Assembly (NCBI RefSeq): GCF_008923185.1
Contig: NZ_WBMT01000008.1
Location: 62,001 to 126,000, forward strand
DNA length: 64,000 bases
Direction: 5' to 3'
Source of the DNA: Actinomadura rudentiformis
GTDB lineage: Bacteria > Actinomycetota > Actinomycetes > Streptosporangiales > Streptosporangiaceae
A program made the translations under genes and the position numbers. Below the pieces are notes generated by a model. The model was not told where the DNA came from. It saw only the letters and a program-made list of their open reading frames with translations, and searched no databases. Position 1 is the stretch's first letter, and each line of letters begins with the position of its first letter. Positions 6,949 to 14,028 of the stretch are shown one piece after another.

Positions 6949-9647
6949 TTGGCGGCTGGTTCCAGGTGGAGTTTGTGCAGTTCCTTGCGGGAGGCTACGC
7001 CTAGCTTGGGATAGGCCTTGTAGAGGTGGTACTCCACCGTGCGGGGGCTCAGGAAGAGCTGGGCGGCGATCTCGCGGCTGCTGATGCCGTCGGCTGCTAG
7101 CCGTACTACCTGGAGCTCCTGAGGGGTCAGGCGGTCTAGGACGTCGGGGGCCACGGCTTGTTCGTATGCGGGTGTGGTGGACGATTCTCCGGTCGCGCGT
7201 AGTTCGGAGCGGGCGCGGTCGGCCCAGGGGGCGGCCTTTAGGCGGTCAAAGATTTCCAGGGCGGAACGGAGCGGGATGCGGGCGTCGGCTCGGCGGCGGG
7301 CTCGGCGGAGCCATTCGCCATAGAGGAGTTCGGTACGGGCACGCTCGAAGGGGCGGCTGCCATCCTCGTGTAGGCGCAGGGCCTCTTCGTATGCCTCGCC
7401 TGAGTCGGAGACCAGCGCGTTGCAGCGGAAGGCCACTGCGCGGACCCAGGCTAGACCGCCGGCGTCGGCCCAGGCTTGGACTCGTTCTAGAGGCTCCTGG
7501 GAGCGGGTGAGCTGGCCGAGGCGTACGGCTGCCTCTACCTGGTCGGCGGCGGCCAGGAGGTTGGCCGAGGTGTGGCGGCGGGGGTTGGCGGCGATCTCGT
7601 CCAGGCGGCGGAGGGCCGTTTCGTAGCGGCCTAGGCCAATGTCGAGAAGGCTGATGGCGACGTCGGCGAGGCCGCAGCCGGGTGCGGCCGATGAATTGGC
7701 GGTAAGGGTCCGCAGGCGTTCCTCGTCTCCCTCGATCGCCGCGATGCGGGCGAGGACGACGTTGATGCGGCTCTTCCGTACCGCCATGCCGGTGTCGCGG
7801 GCGATGGTGATCGCTTCGGCGGCGGTGGCCTCGGCGTCGCGGTGGCGGCCGGCGGTGATCTGGACCTGGGCGAGTGCCTGCAGGGCGTCCGGGAGAGCGC
7901 CGATCAGCCCGTCTCGGCGGAGACGGGCTGCTTCGGCGACGGCCAGGTCGAGGGTGATCGTGTCGTCGCCGAGGATCAGCCCGCAGGTGATGGCGTGCAG
8001 CCGTTCTTCCGGGGCGTGGAGAGGAGCGTTGCGGCCTGCTTTGATCAGTTGGGCGAGCAGCGGGAGGCCGCGGGCGTAGTCGCCGTCGATGATGTGGGCG
8101 AGGCCGCGGACGGCCTTGTCGTCGTGGCCGCCGGCCCGGAGGAGCTCGGCGCTCTGCTTGATCGTGGCCACGTCGCCGCAGCTCCAGGCATACGTGGCGC
8201 CGGTACGGAGCATGCCTGGCACGTCTTCGGGGGCGGCGTGGCGGGCGTTGTCGATCAGAAGGCGGGCGGCCGTGCTCTGCTCGCCGCGTTCGAACTCGAC
8301 GGCTGCCTGGATCTGAGCGAGCCGGGCGTGCTCTTCGGGAGCCTCGGCGTACTTCGCGGCTGTCGCGGCCAGTTCGTCGGCGGCGGCGAACCTTCCGGCG
8401 CGGAGGAACGCGTTGGCCGCAGAGCCCAGGCGCTGGGCGCGGACGTTGAGGTCCGGGGTCAGGTCGGCTGATTGCTGGAAGAGTGCGGCCGCCGTGTTGT
8501 GGCCGGTGCGGTTCAGCGCGCGCTCGGCTGCCTCCTGCAGGTCGGCGGCGACGTCCTCGTCCGGCGCCATCGCCGCGGCGGCGCGGTGGCGAGCGCGGCA
8601 GTCCGGGTCGTCGGCGCTCTCGCCCAGCGCGCGGTGGACCTCGATGCGGCGGGCGGCGGACGCGCCCTGGTAGGTCGCCGATCTGATCAGCGGATGCCGG
8701 AACCTCACCGAGGTGCCGGTGATCTCCACCAGGCGAGCTCTCTCGGCCGCTTCCAGATCGGCGAGCTCGACTCCTAGCAGCTCGCCTGCGCCGACTGTGG
8801 CGGGCAGGTAACCGCGTCCCTCGGCGGACGCGATCAGCAGCATGAGCCGGGTCTTGTCCGGCAGCGCCGCGATCTGCGCCCGGAACGCGGCGGTCACGCG
8901 TTCGGCGACGGGGAGGGGCGAGGGGATGCGCGCCCCGGCATGTGGAGTCGAGCCGAACTCGATCAGCGCCAGCGGGTTGCCGTCGGCCTCGATGAGCACG
9001 CGGTCGCGGGTCGTGGGGGCGAGGTCCCGCCCGTTCAGGAGCTGTTCCGCCTCCTGGCGGTTCAGCCGGGACAGCTGCATCTCGGGGAGTCCGGTCCCGG
9101 TGAAGCCGTCCTCACGCGTGGCGAACAACATCACCACGCCCTCCGCGGCGAGCCGCCGAGCGGCGAAGAGCAAGGTCTCGGCGGACGTGGTGTCGAGCCA
9201 CTGCGCGTCATCGATCAGGCAGAGCACCGGACCCTCGTCGGCCATGCAGGACAACAGGGTCAGCACGGCCAAGCCGCCGAGGAAACGATCCTGGGCGAGG
9301 CCGGTCGGCGTGGCCTCGGCGGTGTCCAACGAGTCGTACATGCCCAGGGAACGGCGGAGCGCCATCGCCTGGGGCGCGGGGAGGTCGTTGATCCGCTCTT
9401 GGACGGGCCACAGCAGCTGGTGGAGGCCCGCGGACGCGATGTGGCTCTCACTCTCGAATCCCGTGGCGCGGAGCACGGTCACCTCGGGACCGGTGCGGGC
9501 GGCGTCCTCGGCCGCCCATTCGAGCAGAGCGGACTTGCCGATGCCCGCCTCGCCGCGCAGCACCAGGGCGCCACTGCGCCGGTCGGCCCGGGCCCCGTTC
9601 ATGATCAAGTTGAGCTGTATCTGCTCGGTCTCACGTCCGTAGAGCAC
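6945..9647 (-). CDS. LAL-family LuxR transcriptional regulator
   Basis: A 900-aa large ATP-binding regulator of the LuxR family (MalT-like). The N-terminal AAA/NACHT-like domain has Walker A GEAGIGKSALL near residues 32-42 and Walker B VLCLIDDAQWLD near 140. A long alpha-helical TPR-like middle follows, and the C-terminus carries an HTH (LTPQELQVVRLAADGISSRE, then LSPRTVEYHL). The start is a GTG at 9647; the ATG just upstream is out of frame. It is transcribed away from the Old Yellow Enzyme gene, whose start lies about 110 bp away, so that gene is the likely target. The downstream 179-aa gene overlaps its stop by 4 bp. The inducing ligand is unknown. Confidence 0.95.
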   Translation of the reverse strand: MLYGRETEQIQLNLIMNGARADRRSGALVLRGEAGIGKSALLEWAAEDAARTGPEVTVLRATGFESESHIASAGLHQLLWPVQERINDLPAPQAMALRRSLGMYDSLDTAEATPTGLAQDRFLGGLAVLTLLSCMADEGPVLCLIDDAQWLDTTSAETLLFAARRLAAEGVVMLFATREDGFTGTGLPEMQLSRLNRQEAEQLLNGRDLAPTTRDRVLIEADGNPLALIEFGSTPHAGARIPSPLPVAERVTAAFRAQIAALPDKTRLMLLIASAEGRGYLPATVGAGELLGVELADLEAAERARLVEITGTSVRFRHPLIRSATYQGASAARRIEVHRALGESADDPDCRARHRAAAAMAPDEDVAADLQEAAERALNRTGHNTAAALFQQSADLTPDLNVRAQRLGSAANAFLRAGRFAAADELAATAAKYAEAPEEHARLAQIQAAVEFERGEQSTAARLLIDNARHAAPEDVPGMLRTGATYAWSCGDVATIKQSAELLRAGGHDDKAVRGLAHIIDGDYARGLPLLAQLIKAGRNAPLHAPEERLHAITCGLILGDDTITLDLAVAEAARLRRDGLIGALPDALQALAQVQITAGRHRDAEATAAEAITIARDTGMAVRKSRINVVLARIAAIEGDEERLRTLTANSSAAPGCGLADVAISLLDIGLGRYETALRRLDEIAANPRRHTSANLLAAADQVEAAVRLGQLTRSQEPLERVQAWADAGGLAWVRAVAFRCNALVSDSGEAYEEALRLHEDGSRPFERARTELLYGEWLRRARRRADARIPLRSALEIFDRLKAAPWADRARSELRATGESSTTPAYEQAVAPDVLDRLTPQELQVVRLAADGISSREIAAQLFLSPRTVEYHLYKAYPKLGVASRKELHKLHLEPAAK

Positions 9648-9759
9648 GTCATCAAAACTACGGGGCCAACTACCGAAGCTTTACGGATTCGGCCCGTATC
9701 CCGTGATTCATACCTTCTTCACCATCGAGAACACATTCTTTAGATGGCTGGAGACCGTG

Positions 9760-10881
9760 ATGAAGGACCTGTTCGAGCCCGTGACCCTTGGCACGCTGAC
9801 CTTGCGCAACCGGCTGGCCATGGCCCCGATGACCCGGAGCCGTGCGTACGACGCGGGCAAGGTGACCGAGCTGACCGCCGAGTACTACGCACAGCGCGCC
9901 GAGGCCGGATTGATCATCACGGAGGGCACGCAGCCGAGCGAGATCGGCCAGGGGTACGTCTACACGCCGGGACTGCACCACGACGAGCAGGTGGCGGCTT
10001 GGCGCAAGGTGACCGACGCGGTGCACGCCAAGGGCGGCCACATCTTCGCCCAGATCATGCACAGCGGCCGGGTGGGGCACCCCTACCTCTATGCGGATGA
10101 CGCCTTGCCGCACGCTCCTTCGGCGATCCCGTCCGGTGAGCAGCTGTACACGCCGGACGAGGGCATGCTGGAACACCCCACGCCGCGTGAGATGTCGATT
10201 GAGGACATCGCTCAGACGGTCGACGACTTCGTGGCCGCGGCGCGCAACGCGATCGAGGCCGGCTTCGACGGGGTCGAGCTGCACGGCGCGAACGGCTACC
10301 TGATCCATCAGTTCCTGGCGGACGGGAGCAACCGGCGCACCGACGCGTACGGCGGCTCCATCGAGAACCGCATCCGGTTCGCGGTCGAGGTCGCGCGGGC
10401 GGTCAGCGACGCCATCGGCCCGGAGCGAACGGGGATCAGGGTGTCGCCGGGCAACTCGGCCAACGGGATCTCCGAGAGCGACACCCCGGAGCTGTACGTG
10501 GCGCTCACGCGGGCGCTGGCGCCGCTCGGGCTGGCCTACGTTCACGTGATGGAGCTGGCGACGCGGGACGTCACAAAGCTGATCCGGGCAGAGTGGCCGG
10601 GCGTCCTGATCCTGAACGCGCACCCGACGCTCGACTCGTTCCCTTCGCGGCCTGAGTACGGCGTGGAGGCGCTGCGCGAGGGTGTCGCCGACGTCGTCTC
10701 GCTGGCGGAGCTGTGGCTGGCCAATCCGGACCTGCCCGCGCGGATCAAGGCCGGAGGGCCGTACAACGAGGCGGACAAGGCGAGCTTCTACGGCGGTGAC
10801 CACCGCGGCTACACCGACTACCCGACGCTGAACGGCGATGGTGAGGTGCGGAGGTCCGTGTCAGAAGGACAGCCTGCCTAA
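9760..10881 (+). CDS. Old Yellow Enzyme, NADH:flavin oxidoreductase
   Basis: An FMN-dependent ene-reductase of 373 aa, close to N-ethylmaleimide reductase types. It has the full TIM-barrel signature: LRNRLAMAPMTRSRA at the N-terminus, GRVGHP, the substrate-binding HGANGYLIHQFL (His and Asn that bind the activating carbonyl) and SNRRTDAYGGS. The GTG at 9757 or ATG at 9760 is the family-typical start (MKDLFEPVTLG); an upstream in-frame ATG at 9703 would add an unlikely 19 residues. Divergent from the LAL regulator and followed by a perfect terminator, so a single-gene unit probably controlled by its neighbour. Likely role: detoxification or reduction of alpha,beta-unsaturated carbonyls. Confidence 0.95.
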   Translation: MKDLFEPVTLGTLTLRNRLAMAPMTRSRAYDAGKVTELTAEYYAQRAEAGLIITEGTQPSEIGQGYVYTPGLHHDEQVAAWRKVTDAVHAKGGHIFAQIMHSGRVGHPYLYADDALPHAPSAIPSGEQLYTPDEGMLEHPTPREMSIEDIAQTVDDFVAAARNAIEAGFDGVELHGANGYLIHQFLADGSNRRTDAYGGSIENRIRFAVEVARAVSDAIGPERTGIRVSPGNSANGISESDTPELYVALTRALAPLGLAYVHVMELATRDVTKLIRAEWPGVLILNAHPTLDSFPSRPEYGVEALREGVADVVSLAELWLANPDLPARIKAGGPYNEADKASFYGGDHRGYTDYPTLNGDGEVRRSVSEGQPA

Positions 10882-10923
10882 CGGATAAGCCCTGACCTAC
10901 GGGATGCGCCCTGACATACGGAT

Positions 10924-10955
10924 ACGCCCCGACGGTGCGATCACCGTCGGGGCGT
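10924..10955 (+). terminator. Perfect 14-bp hairpin terminator
   Basis: ACGCCCCGACGGTG and CACCGTCGGGGCGT form a perfect stem around a CGAT loop, 42 bp after the Old Yellow Enzyme stop. It has no long T-tract, as is common in high-G+C actinomycetes. Confidence 0.85.
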
Positions 10956-11058
10956 CCCCGTTCCGCTTGGCCCACCGCAGGCCAGCCTTTGCAGGCTCAG
11001 CCTCGGCCCGCGGCGTGCTCGGAGCTCATTGCTCAGAGCTCGAAGCTCGGACCTCGAA

Positions 11059-11162
11059 GAGGCTCAGCGCCTCCGGAGCTCAATGAGGCTCAGCGCCTCC
11101 GGAGCTCAATGAGGCTCAGTGACCTCTGAGCTCGATGAGGCTCGGTACCTCGGGTCTCTACA
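11059..11162. repeat. Four tandem copies of a 26-bp repeat
   Basis: Units start at 11059, 11085, 11111 and 11137. The first two are identical (GAGGCTCAGCGCCTCCGGAG then CTCAAT); the third and fourth diverge progressively. Related GCTCGGAGCTC words continue upstream from about 11018. The array lies immediately after the stop codon of the first NlpC/P60 gene, which itself ends next to an AGGCTCAG word. Confidence 0.85.
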
Positions 11163-11166
11163 AGGC

Positions 11167-11721
11167 TCAGTAGTAACCGGGGCGCACGGCACCGCTGAAG
11201 TTGCGCTTGTAGTAGCTGTTGAGCTTGACCTTCTTGATCCGCTTGCCCGAGCTGGGCGCGTGGATCATGTAGCCCTTGCCCACGTAGATGCCCATGTGGG
11301 TCTTACCGGAGTAGAAGAAGAGCAGGTCGCCCTTGCGGGCGCCCTTCCACGAGACCTTCCACTTGACCGCCCGGTAGATCTGCTGGGTGGTCCGCGGGAG
11401 CTTCACGCCCGCCTTGCGCCAGGATCCGCCGGCCAGGCCGGAGCAGTCCCAGGAGTAGGGTCCGGTGCCGCCGTATCGGTAGCGGTCACCGATCTGCTTG
11501 TACGCGTACTTGACCGCCCATGTGGCGCGCTTCTGCTGCCTCTGGAGACGCTTCTTGGAGAGTTTGGCCGTCACACTCGCCTCGGCCGCCGTCGGCTGGG
11601 CTGCCTGTGGAGCTGACGCGTTCACCGGTCCGGCCGTCAGGAGCGAGGCTCCGAGTGCGACCGCAGTGCTCAACGTGATGCCACCGGCGAACAGCTTGAG
11701 GGGGATTCGGGGGGTATGCAG
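11167..11721 (-). CDS. NlpC/P60 cell-wall endopeptidase, copy 1
   Basis: A secreted peptidoglycan hydrolase. The C-terminal NlpC/P60 domain has the catalytic Cys in WDCSGL, His in KTHMGIYVGKG and a third polar residue in YMIHAPS. A hydrophobic N-terminal segment (LSTAVALGASLL ... VNASA) is a signal peptide. No ATG lies in frame. The usual choice would be TTG at 11673, but it has no ribosome site and leaves a signal peptide without its basic end. A CTG at 11721, five bases after AGGAG, gives LHTPRIPLKLFAGG as the N-terminus, and the paralogue at 12266 has the same arrangement. I therefore give the longer form, with the start uncertain. It is preceded by a long conserved leader. Confidence 0.9.
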   Translation of the reverse strand: MHTPRIPLKLFAGGITLSTAVALGASLLTAGPVNASAPQAAQPTAAEASVTAKLSKKRLQRQQKRATWAVKYAYKQIGDRYRYGGTGPYSWDCSGLAGGSWRKAGVKLPRTTQQIYRAVKWKVSWKGARKGDLLFFYSGKTHMGIYVGKGYMIHAPSSGKRIKKVKLNSYYKRNFSGAVRPGYY

Positions 11722-11739
11722 GACGACTCCTGACCTAGC

Positions 11740-11895
11740 AGGTGGTGCCTACCGGGCAGCCCGTACCGCAGGCGGCGTTCGGCCACCGGGTTCGGGTCGC
11801 TGCGCGTACCGCCTCCGCCGGTGCCATGGGAGGGCACGCGGGGGCGATGGACGCTTCCGGCTCCACGCTTCGGGTCTGCGTGGACGCGGCAGTCG
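11740..11895 (-). promoter_or_regulatory. Conserved structured leader, copy 1 (riboswitch candidate)
   Basis: Part of the ~400-nt leader of the first NlpC/P60 gene that is conserved in the second copy. Shared parts in transcript order: a hairpin CCACGC AGACCCGAA GCGTGG followed by AGCCGG, then a stem CCCG...CGGG running straight into GCTGCCCGGTAGGC about 20 nt before the ribosome site. The CCGAA and CCCGGTAGGC words recall the ydaO (c-di-AMP) riboswitch, which often precedes actinobacterial cell-wall hydrolases, but the ydaO hallmark GGGGUGAAUC is not seen. It is either a divergent ydaO or another leader RNA. Confidence 0.5.
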
Positions 11896-12114
11896 ACGGC
11901 GGTCTCTTAGGCGGCGGGAGGCTGGGGCACTGCTGCCGCTCGTCGACGTGAATGTTCTGTTATCTGCATCGCTCCATCGCTTATGGAACGGCAAGAACGT
12001 AGCCAGCGCCGCGATATCCGGCAAATCCCTGAGCCTTGATTCGGCCTGGACAGGTGTCTGGTATACCGCGTATTCAGGTCACAGCCTGCATGTATTCACG
12101 CAGTTTTGAGGCCA

Positions 12115-12130
12115 TGTGATCTGAGTCACA
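12115..12130. promoter_or_regulatory. CRP-type palindrome upstream of NlpC copy 1
   Basis: TGTGATCTGAGTCACA is a perfect match to the CRP-family half-sites TGTGA and TCACA with a 6-bp spacer. Its centre is about 401 bp upstream of the proposed NlpC/P60 start, at nearly the same distance as the related site in front of copy 2. Mycobacterial and Streptomyces CRP proteins are known to control cell-wall lytic genes. Confidence 0.6.
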
Positions 12131-12265
12131 GTTTGGTCGCCAGGGGTCAAGGATGGGCGATTCGTGAGCCAGGACACTGAACGCCCGGCACGTTCCGTAC
12201 CGGGCGCACAGCGTTCGGTGGCAGGTGCTTTTAGTGCTCAGAAAAGCGATCTCAGGCACTCACGC

Positions 12266-12865
12266 TCAGTAGCCGGGACGGACCGCCCCGCTGAAGTGCC
12301 GCTTGTAGTGGCCCGCCAGTTTGACCTTCTTCACCCGTTTGCCGGAGCTGGGCGCGTGGATCATGTAGCCCTTGCCCACGTAGATGCCCACATGGCTCTT
12401 GCCGGAGTAGAAGAAGAGCAGGTCACCCTTGGCGGCGCTCTTCCATGAGACCTTCCACTTGACCGCTCGATAGATCGCGTACGTCGTGCGTGGGAGCTTG
12501 ACCCCCGCCTTGCGCCAGGATCCGCCGGCCAGGCCGGAGCAGTCCCAGGAGTGGGGTCCGGTGCCGCCGTATCGGTAGCGGTCACCGATCTGCTTGTGGG
12601 CGTAGGCCACCGCGGCGGCTGCCCGGCGCTTCTGCCTGGCCTTTCTCGATTCCGCCGTCGAGAACGTGCCCGTGGCCATCGACGGGGGCGTGTGCGCGAC
12701 GGCGTGCATGGCCGTCCCGGATGTCAACACCCTGCCTGGACTGGACGCCATGGCCGGCGTGGCCGGCAGCGTGGCCGCCCATGCGATGGCCGATGCGCCC
12801 ATGGCGCAGCCACGCAGAAGCGGGGTGGAGGTGCGGGTCTTAAAGGGGAATCCGAAGGTATACAG
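12266..12865 (-). CDS. NlpC/P60 cell-wall endopeptidase, copy 2
   Basis: A paralogue of the gene at 11167, nearly identical in the catalytic domain: GGTGPHSWDCSGLAGGSWRK with the catalytic Cys, KSHVGIYVGKG with His, and YMIHAPSSGKR. The linker between signal peptide and domain is longer and Ala/Lys/Arg-rich. ATG at 12802 is in frame but lacks a ribosome site and would start inside the signal peptide. A CTG at 12865, five bases after AGGAG, adds LYTFGFPFKTRTSTPLLRGC, a basic start that aligns with the extended N-terminus of copy 1. I give this longer form, with the start codon uncertain. Secreted; probably cleaves D-Glu-DAP type peptide bonds, as is known for the family. Confidence 0.9.
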   Translation of the reverse strand: MYTFGFPFKTRTSTPLLRGCAMGASAIAWAATLPATPAMASSPGRVLTSGTAMHAVAHTPPSMATGTFSTAESRKARQKRRAAAAVAYAHKQIGDRYRYGGTGPHSWDCSGLAGGSWRKAGVKLPRTTYAIYRAVKWKVSWKSAAKGDLLFFYSGKSHVGIYVGKGYMIHAPSSGKRVKKVKLAGHYKRHFSGAVRPGY

Positions 12866-12884
12866 GATTGCTCCTCACCTCGCG

Positions 12885-13025
12885 GTTTCTGCCTACCGGG
12901 CAGCCGAAATGGCGAGGCATGGGAAAGGGTTTCGGCTGTGCTTATTCCGCGGCGGTCCGGGATGGCTTCCGGAGGCGGCGGGCGCCCGGTTCCATGCCTC
13001 TGGTCTGCATGGATTCGGCTGGTCG
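12885..13025 (-). promoter_or_regulatory. Conserved structured leader, copy 2 (riboswitch candidate)
   Basis: Counterpart of the leader element at 11740. It has hairpin CCATGC AGACCAGAG GCATGG followed by AACCGG, and later GCCGAAA pairing with TTTCGGC directly before TGCCCGGTAGGC. Both stems keep pairing while their bases differ from copy 1 (CACGC/GCGTG becomes CATGC/GCATG; CCCG/CGGG becomes GCCGAAA/TTTCGGC), which is compensatory change and supports an RNA structure. It ends about 20 nt before the AGGAG ribosome site. Confidence 0.5.
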
Positions 13026-13260
13026 GCCGCGTGCGCGCCATACGACAGTGCGCGGACTGGAGGCCATGGGGACATGCCACATGGTCGCGACCGGCCCATT
13101 GTTCGGTTGTTGGCGACCCCTTTGCCGCTCGCCGGTCACGTTAACCACGGGAGCATGGACCGGCAATATCCCTGAGCGTTACGAAGTCCTTTTAGATCAA
13201 GGAAATGACGATTACAGAAAGTAATCAGAGCTGCACAAGATAGTGGACGGTTTATGGTTC

Positions 13261-13276
13261 TGTGATGTCGACCACA
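13261..13276. promoter_or_regulatory. CRP-like palindrome upstream of NlpC copy 2
   Basis: TGTGATGTCGACCACA has one mismatch to the TGTGA-N6-TCACA pattern. It is centred about 403 bp upstream of the proposed start of copy 2, matching the 401 bp of copy 1. Downstream of both sites a CTCAGGGAT(A)TTGCCGG box is also shared (about 13170 and 12025). Confidence 0.5.
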
Positions 13277-13388
13277 TTCCGCCCCCCGGCGTGTCGTCCC
13301 GTGCCCATCCTCGGCAATAAGGGGTGTATGTCCGTATTCACGGTGAGTGGTGCACTGAATTCACTCCATGGACCTCGGGGACGAGAAA

Positions 13389-13412
13389 GGCGCCCGCCGT
13401 ACGGCGGGCGCC
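13389..13412 (-). terminator. Perfect GC-rich hairpin after the YiaA/B gene
   Basis: GGCGCCCGCCGT and ACGGCGGGCGCC form a 24-bp perfect palindrome, followed on the minus strand by TTTCTCG. It lies about 135 bp beyond the stop of the YiaA/B-like gene and separates it from the NlpC/P60 promoter region. Confidence 0.75.
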
Positions 13413-13546
13413 GGTTGCCTTTTCCGTCCATGACCGTCTCCCGGCGGCCTGTGCGGTGGCCTCATGCGGCCGAATCACCATTGTGTAGTTCAGGTCACAT
13501 CCGGTGGTCGTTCGAGGCGGTCGCCACGCGCCCGGTCCAGAACCGG

Positions 13547-13837
13547 TCAACTCCACGAAGCCGACGACGGGTCGACGTACGGCGCGTTCGGCGGCAGGGG
13601 GCTCTCCGGCCGGCCGGCCATGACCGCGCCCGCCTCCTGCCGGTCCCGGATGACTTTGGCCAGAGTGAAGGTCGAGGTGATGAGATAGAGCCCGCCCAGC
13701 GCCAGAAAGGCACGGATCCACACCGGGGCGGGCATGTAGACGACGCCGAGCGCCATCGCGGTGACCGCGACCGCGAACGAGATGATCGCCTGGATGAAGA
13801 ATGCGGTCGTCCCCTTGAGCTGCAGTAGAGCGTTCAT
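13547..13837 (-). CDS. YiaA/YiaB-family inner membrane protein
   Basis: A 96-aa membrane protein with two hydrophobic helices: TAFFIQAIISFAVAVTAMAL at about residues 10-30 and VWIRAFLALGGLYLITSTFT at about 38-58. Between them is a short loop; a charged cytoplasmic tail of about 35 residues follows. Size and layout fit the YiaA/YiaB two-helix family, whose function is unknown. The ATG at 13837 starts MNALLQLKG, the family-typical N-terminus; the frame stays open further upstream but without a better start. A 9-bp inverted repeat lies about 35-65 bp upstream (13871-13900), and a strong terminator follows. Confidence 0.8.
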   Translation of the reverse strand: MNALLQLKGTTAFFIQAIISFAVAVTAMALGVVYMPAPVWIRAFLALGGLYLITSTFTLAKVIRDRQEAGAVMAGRPESPLPPNAPYVDPSSASWS

Positions 13838-13870
13838 GGGACAACTGTGCGCCGAGCCGTTCCGCCGTGC

Positions 13871-13900
13871 CTGAGTAGGAACGCGGGGATCCCTACTCAG
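13871..13900. promoter_or_regulatory. Inverted repeat, candidate operator
   Basis: CTGAGTAGG (13871-13879) is repeated in inverse as CCTACTCAG (13892-13900) around a 12-bp centre. It lies between the divergent YiaA/B gene and the GH1 gene, close to the probable promoter of the former. The binding protein is unknown; a LuxR/NarL-type regulator is one possibility. Confidence 0.5.
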
Positions 13901-14028
13901 CACCGGCCGCGATCTCCCTGAGTATCCGCCTCTTGCCGGATCCGGTCACGTCACTGCCATTGACAGCCTTCCCGTGCGCACCTGTCATCCAAGCAGGCCC
14001 AATGTCCTGTTCTCCGAAGGGAGATCCA

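Noticed and set aside
11740..13025. Firm call of ydaO (c-di-AMP) riboswitches
   Set aside because: Words such as CCGAA and CCCGGTAGGC fit, and the gene class is right, but the hallmark GGGGUGAAUC and the expected spacing are missing, so I left the identity open.
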